Counted from the first letter of the stretch, positions 1-7,115 are shown. The stretch is 9,749 bases of DNA from an uncultured Burkholderiales Genera incertae sedis bacterium (GCA_905479505.1 CAJQMS010000053.1:1-9749); one strand, 5' to 3'. Notes: generated from the letters alone by a model not told the origin. Translations and numbers: made by a program.

Positions 1-2
1 CC

Positions 3-1001
3 ACGTGGTTATCACGTCACAAAGTAAACGCCACTGTCTTAATGATGAATGACATACCTCAATATGTTAATCCATTACCCGCCTCAGTCATTGAATTTAA
101 ACACACATCAACCACGCAACCACGTGACGCAGGACTTAAAACAATTGGACAGTTAGTGCGCGCACCGAGATCCGCTGTCACCCAACGTTGGGGATTATCT
201 GTACTTGATCAATTAGACCGTGCTTTTGGTATCAAACCAGATCCACAAACATTTTTTGTATTGCCCGATTATTTCAGTACCGAGATATCCTTAAATCTTC
301 CGGCATCGTCTGTACCAGAAATTATTTTTGGCATTCGCCGAATCACTCAAAGCATGGCTAATTACTTGAGTGTCAAACAACGTGGAGTTTTAAAATTCAA
401 CCTCACTTTCGCCAATGAGGAACAAGACACCCATATTTTTCATTTCAAACTCTCTGCCCCCTCTAGGGACCCTAAACACTTAACTAGTCTCATACAAGAA
501 AGGTTAAGTCGAGAAATCATTCCCTCTCGAATCGAATCGATCCACTTGAAATCGATACAAGAACCGCCCATCGCTCCGTCTATCGACTCTTTGATTCCCC
601 AGGAAGAAAATACGGAATCGTGCCAAGGACACTTGATCGACCAATTACAAGCCAAATTAGGCAATGATTGCGTTTATGGCATCACCGTTTGCGCTGATCA
701 TCGGCCAGAAAACTCGTGGCGAGCCACTACACCCGGCGAACGTCATCAACAGACACAGCCGAGGAATCGACCATCTTGGTTACTACATAAACCCATAGCA
801 CTAACGTCCACATCTAACATACCCCACCTACGCGGACCATTAGTCATTATTAGCGGCCCTGAACGCATTGAAACGGGCTGGTGGGACGACAATGATATTA
901 AACGGGATTACTTCCTCGCACGAACGCAAGACCATTCTCAAGTGTGGATATACCAAGAAACAATCAATGACCGCTGGTTCTTACATGGGATTTTTGCATG
1001 A
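3..1001 (+). CDS. imuB: ImuB, catalytically inactive Y-family polymerase-like mutasome subunit (5' partial)
   Basis: ImuB is a Y-family-like protein that lacks polymerase activity and acts as the hub joining DnaE2 to the sliding clamp during SOS translesion synthesis (family knowledge). The frame is open to the left edge, so only the C-terminal part is present and the ATG at 42 is internal. Counting from that ATG, residues 30-64 resemble the helix-hairpin-helix/thumb segment (GLKTIGQLVRAP, then DQLDRAFG). Residues about 75-165 correspond to the little-finger-like domain, and the C-terminal module carries ADHRPE (218-223), SGPERIETGWWD (271-282), RDYFLA and a final RWFLHGIFA, all typical of ImuB. 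The position where many ImuB proteins carry a clamp-binding motif reads SIDSLIPQ (180-187), which lacks the usual Leu-Phe. The stop overlaps the dnaE2 start (ATGA), implying translational coupling. I am confident of the family; the N-terminal polymerase-like domain is outside the window. Confidence 0.93.
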   Translation, partial: TWLSRHKVNATVLMMNDIPQYVNPLPASVIEFKHTSTTQPRDAGLKTIGQLVRAPRSAVTQRWGLSVLDQLDRAFGIKPDPQTFFVLPDYFSTEISLNLPASSVPEIIFGIRRITQSMANYLSVKQRGVLKFNLTFANEEQDTHIFHFKLSAPSRDPKHLTSLIQERLSREIIPSRIESIHLKSIQEPPIAPSIDSLIPQEENTESCQGHLIDQLQAKLGNDCVYGITVCADHRPENSWRATTPGERHQQTQPRNRPSWLLHKPIALTSTSNIPHLRGPLVIISGPERIETGWWDDNDIKRDYFLARTQDHSQVWIYQETINDRWFLHGIFA

Positions 1002-4000
1002 TGCAGCCGTCAATAGCATCAGCCTATGCCGAACTACATTGCGTGAGTAACTTTAGTTTTCTTAAAGGCGCCTCACACCCTGAAGAACTGGTCAAACAAG
1101 CAAGAACTCTTGGGTACCAATCTATTGCTATAACCGACGAGTGTTCGGTTGCAGGTGTCGTCCGAGCTCACACCGCGGCTCAAGCTGAAAATATTAAATT
1201 ATTAATTGGATCAGAGTTCAAACTAGAAGAAGGTACTCGTTTCGTCCTGATCGCCAAAAATCGTTGTGGCTATGGTTATATCTGCGATCTAATTAGCGCG
1301 GCACGTCGTCGTGCACCGAAGGGAACCTACCGCCTAAGTCAAAAACACTTTACAGAGGTAGAAAATAATTGCATCGCCATATGGATACCTGGCACCGAAG
1401 TAGATACGGAGGTAGATACTAAACACCTCTATTGGCTAAAGGATCGATTTCAGAGCAAAGTCTGGATTGGAGTAGCGCGATCAATGACCAATAGTGAGAC
1501 AACAAAAATAGAGATGCTCAAATATATGTCTCAACTCACGATGACATCTCTTGTAGCTATCGGCAATGTACATATGCATATCCGAGAGCGTCGCGCATTA
1601 AGAGACACCATTCATGCAATTCGTTTGAAAAAAACGATTGAAAGAAGTGGATTTGATTTGCCTCCTAATGGAGAAAACTATTTACGCAGTATCAACATGA
1701 TCCAAAATTTATACACACTGCCTCTTATAGCCGAAACATTAAAGATAGCCAACCAATGTGACTTCACACTCAGCTCACTCAAATATGAGTACCCAGAAGA
1801 AATTACCCCAAATGGAATAAGCGCCACTCAGTATCTGCGCACACTGGTTCTGAAAGGTCTCAATTGGAGATTCCCTAAAAAGGTTCCCGAAAAAGTTGTG
1901 CAATTAATTGAACGAGAACTAAAAATCATCAACGAATTAAGCTATGAACCTTACTTCTTAACCGTATTTGACATCACCGACTACGCCCGATCCCAAAACA
2001 TATTATTTCAAGGTAGAGGAAGCGCAGCAAACTCCGCGGTATGCTATGTATTAGGTATCACAGAGGTCGACCCCAACCGGTCTGAGATGTTATTCGAAAG
2101 GTTTCTGTCTAAAGAACGTAACGAACCACCCGATATCGACGTTGACTTTGAGAATAGTCGTCGCGAAGAAGTGATCCAGTACATTTATAATAAATATGGT
2201 CGTGACAGGGCCGCTCTAGCTGCGGCGGTAGTCACGTACCGGCCTAAAAGTGCGTTTAGAGACGTGGGTAAAGCGCTGGGCTTGGATTTAGAACAAATTA
2301 ACCGAATTTCTAAGAATTTCTCCTGGTGGGATGAACAATCAAGCCGAGCTGATCGACTAAAAGAGGCTGGCTTTAACACAAGTACTAAAGTAATCAAACA
2401 ACTCATCCATATCACTCAAGAACTGTCCAGGTTCCCTAGACACCTCTCTCAACACGTCGGTGGATTTGTGATTTCACGTGGGCCATTGACTCAATTAGTC
2501 CCGGTTGAAAACGCAGCGATGGAAAACCGCACAATCATTCAATGGGACAAAGATGATCTAGCCGCACTGGGGCTACTCAAAATAGATGTTTTGGCATTAG
2601 GGATGTTATCGGCTATTCGTCGATCGTTACACATGATGGAAAAGTGGTATCAAAAACCATTTTCGATATCTGATATTCCTCCAGAAGACCCAAAAGTCTA
2701 CGAAATGATATCTAGAGCAGACACTATTGGGGTTTTCCAAATTGAATCTAGAGCACAAATGTCAATGCTTCCGCGCATGAAACCGAAATGCTTTTATGAT
2801 CTAGTCATAGAAGTCGCCATTGTGCGGCCAGGGCCCATTCAAGGTGGCATGGTTCATCCCTACTTAGCACGTCGTCAGAAAAAAAAACCCGTTACCTATC
2901 CCTCTGTCGCCGTCAAAAAAGTCCTCGAGAGAACACTGGGTGTGCCGATATTTCAAGAGCAGGTCATGCAAATTGCTATTGTCGCAGCAGGGTTCACTCC
3001 CGGCGAAGCCGACCAACTCCGTCGCTCAATGGCAGCCTGGAAGCGTCGAGATGGATTGGGCCATTTTGAGAGAAAACTTATTCAAGGGATGCGAGACCGC
3101 GGATATAGCAACACATTCGCTAAACAAATATTCCAGCAAATTCTGGGATTTGGGGAATATGGGTTTCCTGAGTCTCACTCAGCAAGCTTTGCGTTACTGG
3201 TATATGTCTCTAGCTGGTTAAAGTATCACGAACCAGCCGTTTTTACGTGCGCACTCCTCAATAGTCAGCCAATGGGATTCTATGGGCCATCTCAGCTAAT
3301 TCAAGACGCGCAACGTCATAAGGTAATTATTCTGCCGGTAGATATACAAAAAAGTCATCGTGAATGTCATCTAACGCATATCCCCAATGAGAGCAAGCCT
3401 GCTATCCAGCTTGGTTTCAACTTGATAAAAAATCTATCTGCAGATGCTATAGAAAAAATAGTTATTCACCGATCGGAACAACTATCGATCGATCAAATAT
3501 TAAAGCGAGCTAAATTAAATAAAAAAGACTTACATGCACTCGCTAGCTCGGACGCTTTGTTAAATTCTATAGGTAATAGACATCAAGCCAACTGGTGGGT
3601 CAACGGGTTAGATCTAGACCCACCAGATCTCTTTCGTGATTTACCAAGCACACCAGAAAACTTCGAACCACCTCCGCCAACAAAAGGGGAGAATATTATT
3701 GCTGACTACAACAGCATAGGCCTCACATTGAGAGAGCATCCAATGCGCTTACTTAGATCAGACCTAAAAAAAAGACGGGTCATCACAGCTGAGGCCATCA
3801 AAAATCTTCGCAGTGGACAAGCAGCTCGGGTGGTGGGCATCGTGACTTCTCGACAGCGTCCCAGCACATCCAGCGGCGTGGTATTTGTGACACTAGAAGA
3901 TGAGACGGGATATATCAATACTATAATTTGGCGTGATATTGCCTCCACGCAACGTCAAACTCTAATGAGTGCTCAATTACTGGGTGTCTCAGGGTATATA

Positions 4001-4099
4001 GAAAAAGACGGCCAAATCATCCATCTGATTGCGAAAAAATTAGTCGATTACTCACCGCTTCTTGGTAAACTGATGACAACCTCAAGAGACTTTCATTAA
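998..4099 (+). CDS. dnaE2: DnaE2 (ImuC), error-prone DNA polymerase III alpha-type subunit
   Basis: DnaE2 is the C-family polymerase that performs error-prone translesion synthesis with ImuB after DNA damage. The 1033-residue length fits DnaE2 and is shorter than replicative DnaE (about 1160). An N-terminal PHP domain (about 8-210) begins YAELHCVSNFSFLKG; the HxH metal motif reads H-C-V, as is usual in proteobacterial DnaE2, so exonuclease activity is unlikely. The polymerase core holds FQGRGSAANSAVCY (338-351), PDIDVDFE (378-385) with catalytic Asp381 and Asp383, and KIDVLALG with the third catalytic Asp530. A tandem HhH region follows (VAAGFTPGEADQLRRSMA, about 662-679, then FGEYGFPESHSASFA). 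A C-terminal OB fold spans about 943-1000. The start is set by the ATGA overlap with imuB; ATGs at 998 and 1001 are adjacent and either could be used. Regulation is probably SOS/LexA through an upstream promoter not in view. A C-S lyase gene follows 4 nt later. Confidence 0.97.
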   Translation: MMQPSIASAYAELHCVSNFSFLKGASHPEELVKQARTLGYQSIAITDECSVAGVVRAHTAAQAENIKLLIGSEFKLEEGTRFVLIAKNRCGYGYICDLISAARRRAPKGTYRLSQKHFTEVENNCIAIWIPGTEVDTEVDTKHLYWLKDRFQSKVWIGVARSMTNSETTKIEMLKYMSQLTMTSLVAIGNVHMHIRERRALRDTIHAIRLKKTIERSGFDLPPNGENYLRSINMIQNLYTLPLIAETLKIANQCDFTLSSLKYEYPEEITPNGISATQYLRTLVLKGLNWRFPKKVPEKVVQLIERELKIINELSYEPYFLTVFDITDYARSQNILFQGRGSAANSAVCYVLGITEVDPNRSEMLFERFLSKERNEPPDIDVDFENSRREEVIQYIYNKYGRDRAALAAAVVTYRPKSAFRDVGKALGLDLEQINRISKNFSWWDEQSSRADRLKEAGFNTSTKVIKQLIHITQELSRFPRHLSQHVGGFVISRGPLTQLVPVENAAMENRTIIQWDKDDLAALGLLKIDVLALGMLSAIRRSLHMMEKWYQKPFSISDIPPEDPKVYEMISRADTIGVFQIESRAQMSMLPRMKPKCFYDLVIEVAIVRPGPIQGGMVHPYLARRQKKKPVTYPSVAVKKVLERTLGVPIFQEQVMQIAIVAAGFTPGEADQLRRSMAAWKRRDGLGHFERKLIQGMRDRGYSNTFAKQIFQQILGFGEYGFPESHSASFALLVYVSSWLKYHEPAVFTCALLNSQPMGFYGPSQLIQDAQRHKVIILPVDIQKSHRECHLTHIPNESKPAIQLGFNLIKNLSADAIEKIVIHRSEQLSIDQILKRAKLNKKDLHALASSDALLNSIGNRHQANWWVNGLDLDPPDLFRDLPSTPENFEPPPPTKGENIIADYNSIGLTLREHPMRLLRSDLKKRRVITAEAIKNLRSGQAARVVGIVTSRQRPSTSSGVVFVTLEDETGYINTIIWRDIASTQRQTLMSAQLLGVSGYIEKDGQIIHLIAKKLVDYSPLLGKLMTTSRDFH
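1397..1420 (+). repeat. 12-nt tandem duplication inside dnaE2
   Basis: Two adjacent 12-nt units (1397-1408 and 1409-1420) differ at only two positions and encode the repeated peptide EVDT-EVDT in the PHP domain of DnaE2 (residues 134-141). The duplication keeps the frame. It looks like a small slippage or duplication event in a surface loop. Confidence 0.6.
2879..2887 (+). repeat. A9 homopolymer in dnaE2
   Basis: Nine consecutive A residues encode the three lysines of RRQKKKPV (residues 627-629) in the polymerase core. Runs of this length are known to promote polymerase slippage. The frame is intact here. Confidence 0.6.
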
Positions 4100-4103
4100 A
4101 AAA

Positions 4104-5246
4104 ATGCCATTCGAATTCGACAAAATTATTGATAGAAAAACCTCGTCCAGCAGCAAATGGACTAAGTATGACCAGCCCGATATTATCCCCATGTGGGTTG
4201 CAGACATGGACTTTGAGACGGCACCTTGCATCAAATCTGCCTTATTAGAACGCGTCAACCATGGAATATATGGTTACACGCAAACACCAACCGAACTACC
4301 TCCAACCGTCGTAAACTATTTAAGTGAAGAATTCAACTGGACGATCGATCCAGATTGGATCGTGTGGCTACCCAGCTTAGTAGTTGGACTAAACGTAGTC
4401 AGTCGAGCGTTCGCAAAGGATGGAGAGGCTATCATTTCTAATACGCCGATATACCCTCCTTTTCTATCAGCGCCGACATACGGTAACGCTCAAACAGTCA
4501 CCGCGCCGTTAAACTGGGATGGCACACGATGGGTGATGGATTTTAAAACATTAGAAGCTGCAATCACACCTGACACAAAAGCATTTTTATTTTGCAGTCC
4601 TCATAATCCAACGGGTCGCGTATGGGACATTGAGGAGCTCAATGCATTAGTGAGCTTCTGTCGTAAACATAATCTCATTTTAATTTCCGACGAGATACAC
4701 GCTGGATTGATTTTGGATCAAGACAAAAAACACATAGCAACTGGCAATATTCCAGACGCTGCTGACATTTTAGTGACGCTCCAGTCTGCCAGTAAAACCT
4801 TTAATATGCCCGGGTTAGGTTGCGCTTATGCGGTGGTAAAAAACCCGATACTAAGAAAAAAAATAAAAAAAATTATGAATGGCATTGTCCATCATGTTGG
4901 TGCTTTAGGTTTCACCGCCACCCTTGCCGCTTACCAAAATGGAAAGGCATGGCACTCTGAACTTATTGAATATCTGCGACTCAACCGCGAACAAGTCGAG
5001 AAAACGTTATCTCCTTGCGATGGCCTGACCGTCTACCACTCCGAGGCAACCTACCTGACGTGGATTGATGCACGAGAAATGGCCGTTAACAACCCGTCGC
5101 TTTATTTTGAAAAATTCGGCGTGGGTCTCTATGATGGAGCACCTTTTGGCGCTCCAGGATTCTTAAGGCTAAACTATGCGTGTCCAAACTCAATACTCCA
5201 GGAGGCGCTAAAACGAATCAAATCTGGATTAGCAGAACTTACCTAA
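4104..5246 (+). CDS. MalY/PatB-family PLP-dependent C-S lyase (putative cystathionine beta-lyase)
   Basis: This is a fold-type I aminotransferase-like enzyme of the MalY/PatB family, which cleaves the beta C-S bond of cystathionine or cysteine conjugates to give a thiol (such as homocysteine), pyruvate and ammonia. The start region is diagnostic: FDKIIDRKTSSSSKW, then MWVADMDFETAP (30-41). PLP-site residues are visible: Asn168 in SPHNPTGRVW, Asp196 and His199 in ISDEIHAG, the Schiff-base Lys231 in SASKTFNMPGL, and carboxylate-binding Arg355 in FLRLNYACP. The 380-residue length is normal and no frameshift is seen. The gene begins 4 nt after the dnaE2 stop with no good Shine-Dalgarno next to the ATG, suggesting coupling to dnaE2 translation. 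An A8-T-A8 run lies at 4856-4872. The family is certain; the true substrate is not, and other C-S lyase or aminotransferase-like roles are possible. Confidence 0.92.
   Translation: MPFEFDKIIDRKTSSSSKWTKYDQPDIIPMWVADMDFETAPCIKSALLERVNHGIYGYTQTPTELPPTVVNYLSEEFNWTIDPDWIVWLPSLVVGLNVVSRAFAKDGEAIISNTPIYPPFLSAPTYGNAQTVTAPLNWDGTRWVMDFKTLEAAITPDTKAFLFCSPHNPTGRVWDIEELNALVSFCRKHNLILISDEIHAGLILDQDKKHIATGNIPDAADILVTLQSASKTFNMPGLGCAYAVVKNPILRKKIKKIMNGIVHHVGALGFTATLAAYQNGKAWHSELIEYLRLNREQVEKTLSPCDGLTVYHSEATYLTWIDAREMAVNNPSLYFEKFGVGLYDGAPFGAPGFLRLNYACPNSILQEALKRIKSGLAELT
4856..4872 (+). repeat. A8-T-A8 tract in the C-S lyase gene
   Basis: Two A8 runs separated by one T encode the lysine-rich stretch RKKIKKIM (residues 251-258). 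The tract resembles sites where RNA or DNA polymerase slippage can occur. The reading frame is intact in this copy, and a lysine-rich helix alone could explain it. Confidence 0.6.
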
Positions 5247-5262
5247 TCACACGATTTCGCTA

Positions 5263-5598
5263 TCATTCAGTAACTAAACTCGCTGCATTAATCGGAAATA
5301 TCTGGCCCGAGATACCTAGTAGGGTTACTTTGGGCCCCGAAAAGCACTGTAAGTCAATTGTGTACAAACTAAACACAAAGTAATTTTCATATAACGGTGA
5401 AAATGGCTGCTCGAGCATGCACGGCACGCCGTCTAGCGCTTCGATAATTGACTTCAAAATGCCGCCATCCTGTGACAATAACCTTTTCGCTACTTCACTC
5501 TTCGCTATTTTCTCCCCGACGTACTGCTCGAACTCGTTCTCCGTCGGATTATTAGCCGACAACACAACCGCTAGGATAGCCAGCAATATTAATTTCAT
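5263..5598 (-). CDS. Small exported protein resembling the DUF4359 family
   Basis: This 111-residue protein opens with a hydrophobic N-terminal segment (residues 2-15, MKLILLAILAVVLSA) that would act as a signal peptide or anchor. It is followed at once by NNPTENEFEQY, an NP...Y pattern I associate with DUF4359. The C-terminal half has YENYFVFSLYTIDL (70-83) and TLLGISGQIFPI (92-103), also like that family. Two cysteines (60 and 85) could form a disulfide if it is exported. It lies 41 nt downstream of the nuclease gene on the same strand, so cotranscription is likely, and it ends 16 nt from the convergent C-S lyase gene. The start is supported only by a weak GTGAG-like site upstream. Function is unknown; the family match is from memory of the motif pattern and only moderately sure. 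Confidence 0.68.
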   Translation of the reverse strand: MKLILLAILAVVLSANNPTENEFEQYVGEKIAKSEVAKRLLSQDGGILKSIIEALDGVPCMLEQPFSPLYENYFVFSLYTIDLQCFSGPKVTLLGISGQIFPINAASLVTE

Positions 5599-5639
5599 AT
5601 CAACTCACAGGTACACAAAATAGTTTTAAGATTAACCGA

Positions 5640-6194
5640 TTATTTGGATTTTTGTCGCTCTCGTTTTTGTCGTCGCCACTCCCAAGGCGGGATCGACGAG
5701 TCATCGGCCCAAACTCCAACCCGATCTTGCTTTGCCAATACTTCGGCCTTCTCGTATGCACGACGGTCGTCAGGTAATTGTTCTTGCTGATAAGCCCTAT
5801 ACCACCAAGCCCAGCCTTCTCGCACCAATAATTTATTGACCTCTATGTCAACAAACCACACCTTACATATCCAGCGCTTGTATCGGTCCTTCTTTGGGCA
5901 ATCAGCGATAATAAATTGAGAAAAAATCAACCCAACTAAAAAATCACGAGCTTCTAAACCAAACGGCTGATCCAGCTCTGGAGTGTCAATCCCCATTAAA
6001 CGAATCTTTTGTTTTTGATTATTCGCATCTCGAATGGTAATGGTGTCTCCATCAGCAATGCGTGTCACATTACCCTCTAGCGAAGCTGAGTACGAGTTTG
6101 GAATTATCAACAACAAAAGAAAACCTGCAGCCCACAAAAGCATCAGGATAGTTTTAGTGTCTATAGGCGTATAAATCATATTAATTTTTATCAT
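5640..6194 (-). CDS. Secreted or membrane-anchored thermonuclease (staphylococcal nuclease-like domain)
   Basis: Staphylococcal-nuclease-fold enzymes are calcium-dependent phosphodiesterases that cut DNA and RNA. The N-terminus has a long hydrophobic stretch (about residues 16-32) ending PNSYSAS, consistent with a signal peptide cut near 36-38 or an anchor. The SNase domain runs from about 40 to 162. By motif, the catalytic and calcium ligands of nuclease A appear as Asp50 in IADGDTI, Arg65, Asp70, Thr71 and Glu73 in RLMGIDTPE, and Arg107 in DRYKRW. GWAWWYR (127-133) and AYEKAEVLAKQDRVGVW (146-162) are the conserved C-terminal helices. Cys99 and Cys110 could pair. The tail is basic (RRQKRERQKSK). 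All active-site residues are kept, so activity is likely. Translation could start at Met1 or Met6; neither has a well-spaced Shine-Dalgarno. A DUF4359-like exported protein follows 41 nt downstream. Confidence 0.9.
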   Translation of the reverse strand: MIKINMIYTPIDTKTILMLLWAAGFLLLLIIPNSYSASLEGNVTRIADGDTITIRDANNQKQKIRLMGIDTPELDQPFGLEARDFLVGLIFSQFIIADCPKKDRYKRWICKVWFVDIEVNKLLVREGWAWWYRAYQQEQLPDDRRAYEKAEVLAKQDRVGVWADDSSIPPWEWRRQKRERQKSK

Positions 6195-6208
6195 GACCTA
6201 TCTAGACT

Positions 6209-6237
6209 TTGGTAGGATGATTTAAGTAAAAGTTAAT
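6209..6237 (+). promoter_or_regulatory. Possible promoter for the VOC gene
   Basis: TTGGTA (6209-6214) and GTTAAT (6232-6237) are separated by 17 nt, each matching the sigma-70 consensus at four of six positions. Transcription would begin near 6244, about 37 nt before the ATG. The 86-nt interval also has to hold the divergent nuclease promoter, for which I see no convincing boxes. Confidence 0.3.
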
Positions 6238-6280
6238 CGACACAAACTGAAAACAAAGCTGAGCTAACAAAGGATGATTA

Positions 6281-6667
6281 ATGACAGTAACAGCAATGAA
6301 TCATTTTACGATACTAACGGACAATCTTGACGCAACTATTGAGTTTTATCGTGATTATCTTGGCCTAGAAACGGGTGAACGACCGCCACTTAAGTTTCCC
6401 GGAGCGTGGCTGTATGCTGGAAAAGTAGCCGTTCTCCACATCATAGCTGGTAAGACTCTGCCAGAGCCAAGAGAAGGGGTCATTGACCACATCGCGTTCA
6501 GTGCGACAGGACTTCGCGCTACCGTCAAGAAGCTAATTCAAGGCAACATTGATTACTCACTTCGTCAGGTTAGACCAGTGGACCCGTGGCAACTATTTTT
6601 CTTTGACCCATCTGGCGCCAAAGTCGAGCTCGACTATCCTCCAAACGAACCCACCCCAGAACCGTAA
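6281..6667 (+). CDS. VOC family protein (glyoxalase/bleomycin-resistance/dioxygenase fold)
   Basis: This 128-residue protein is a single vicinal-oxygen-chelate module of two beta-alpha-beta-beta-beta units. It begins MNHFTILTDNLDATIEFYRDYLGL, the standard first unit, and the second unit begins DHIAFSATGLRAT at residue 69. The usual metal positions are visible: His8, His70 and Glu116 (in KVELDYP), with a further His at 53 in VLHIIAG. FFDPSGAKVEL is the family signature near the end. It is therefore probably a metal-binding lyase, isomerase or dioxygenase acting on a small molecule; the substrate cannot be told from sequence. AGGA at 6271-6274 is 6 nt before the ATG and supports this start. The gene stands alone: divergent from the nuclease and convergent, 6 nt apart, with the next gene. 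Confidence 0.88.
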   Translation: MTVTAMNHFTILTDNLDATIEFYRDYLGLETGERPPLKFPGAWLYAGKVAVLHIIAGKTLPEPREGVIDHIAFSATGLRATVKKLIQGNIDYSLRQVRPVDPWQLFFFDPSGAKVELDYPPNEPTPEP

Positions 6668-6673
6668 TTTGAA

Positions 6674-6952
6674 TTAATCAGAGGACCCAACGGGCCTTGC
6701 TGCGGACGGACGACCTGGTTCCGTCTTCTTATCAGAACTGTCAGCCTCTTGAGACTTAGGGATCGGAGCAGCTATTTCGATGCCTAGCTCCCTTTCATAG
6801 TATTTAATCCAATTTTCCACATTACCCTCTTGAATCTCAATAGCCGCATCCCCTGCCACAGCCGTGTAAGACCACCCCGTTAAAAGTAAGTACGTAACTA
6901 AATAAATAGTGTTTCGAAGCTTAAACATGAGGAGATGCCCATCTAATTTCAT
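6674..6952 (-). CDS. Small exported hypothetical protein
   Basis: I do not recognise this 92-residue protein. It has an N-terminal signal peptide: Lys and Arg residues, a hydrophobic core at about 16-27 (IYLVTYLLLTGW), and a probable cleavage site AVA|GD after residue 33. The mature part would be about 59 residues: a short helical-looking segment (GNVENWIKYYERELGIEI, 43-60), then a Pro/Ser/charged low-complexity tail (63-92). It has no cysteine or catalytic motif. Met9 is an equally good start for a signal peptide; neither start has a clear ribosome binding site. It lies 57 nt downstream of tRNA-Arg(TCG) on the same strand with no strong terminator between, so it may be read from the tRNA promoter. 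The signal peptide is the main support that it is real. Confidence 0.6.
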   Translation of the reverse strand: MKLDGHLLMFKLRNTIYLVTYLLLTGWSYTAVAGDAAIEIQEGNVENWIKYYERELGIEIAAPIPKSQEADSSDKKTEPGRPSAARPVGSSD

Positions 6953-7009
6953 GCGACGTCAAAAACAGTTAAAGACGAACTCGGACTGATCAATCAGATT
7001 AAGAGGTAG

Positions 7010-7086
7010 TGGCGCGCCCGGAGAGATTCGAACTCCCGACCCCTTGGTTCGAAGCCAAGTACTCTATCCAACTGAGCTACGGGCGC
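7010..7086 (-). tRNA. tRNA-Arg (anticodon TCG)
   Basis: The minus strand folds into a full cloverleaf. The acceptor stem is GCGCCCG/CGGGCGC (7080-7086 with 7014-7020). The D arm is GCTC/GAGT, and the anticodon stem CTTGG/CCAAG holds loop CTTCGAA. The T arm is GGGAG/CTCTC with loop TTCGAAT. The anticodon TCG is at 7050-7052, decoding CGA (and possibly CGG). Discriminator G is followed by an encoded CCA (7010-7012). It is very similar to the second tRNA-Arg at 8380-8456. Confidence 0.97.
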
Positions 7087-7106
7087 AACAAAACAGACTG
7101 GACGTC

Positions 7107-7115
7107 ATTCTACCA
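7107..7115 (-). promoter_or_regulatory. Extended -10 promoter element for tRNA-Arg(TCG)
   Basis: Read on the minus strand this is TGGTAGAAT, an extended -10 (TGn followed by TAGAAT, five of six consensus bases). It lies about 20 nt upstream of the tRNA 5' end, giving a leader of roughly 14 nt. No good -35 box is visible, as is tolerated with an extended -10. Confidence 0.45.

Noticed and set aside
42..44. ATG at 42 as the start of a complete short ImuB-like gene
   Set aside because: The same frame is open from position 3 to the window edge, and the family needs an N-terminal polymerase-like domain, so this ATG is internal.
2185..2415. Minus-strand open frame inside dnaE2
   Set aside because: It overlaps the conserved polymerase core of DnaE2 and shows no domain or ribosome binding site. 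The same applies to frames at 440-664, 868-1050, 2940-3221, 3706-3948, 5180-5383 and 7436-7693.
5417..5623. Plus-strand open frame opposite the DUF4359-like gene
   Set aside because: The minus-strand frame has a signal peptide and family-like motifs; this frame has neither.
6195..6280. LexA-type SOS box in the intergenic regions
   Set aside because: I found no CTGT-N8-ACAG pattern in the gaps visible here; any SOS control of imuB-dnaE2 would be upstream of the window.
6985..6996. Inverted repeat CTGAT/ATCAG downstream of tRNA-Arg(TCG) as a terminator
   Set aside because: The loop would be only 2 nt and no T tract follows closely, so it is not a convincing intrinsic terminator.
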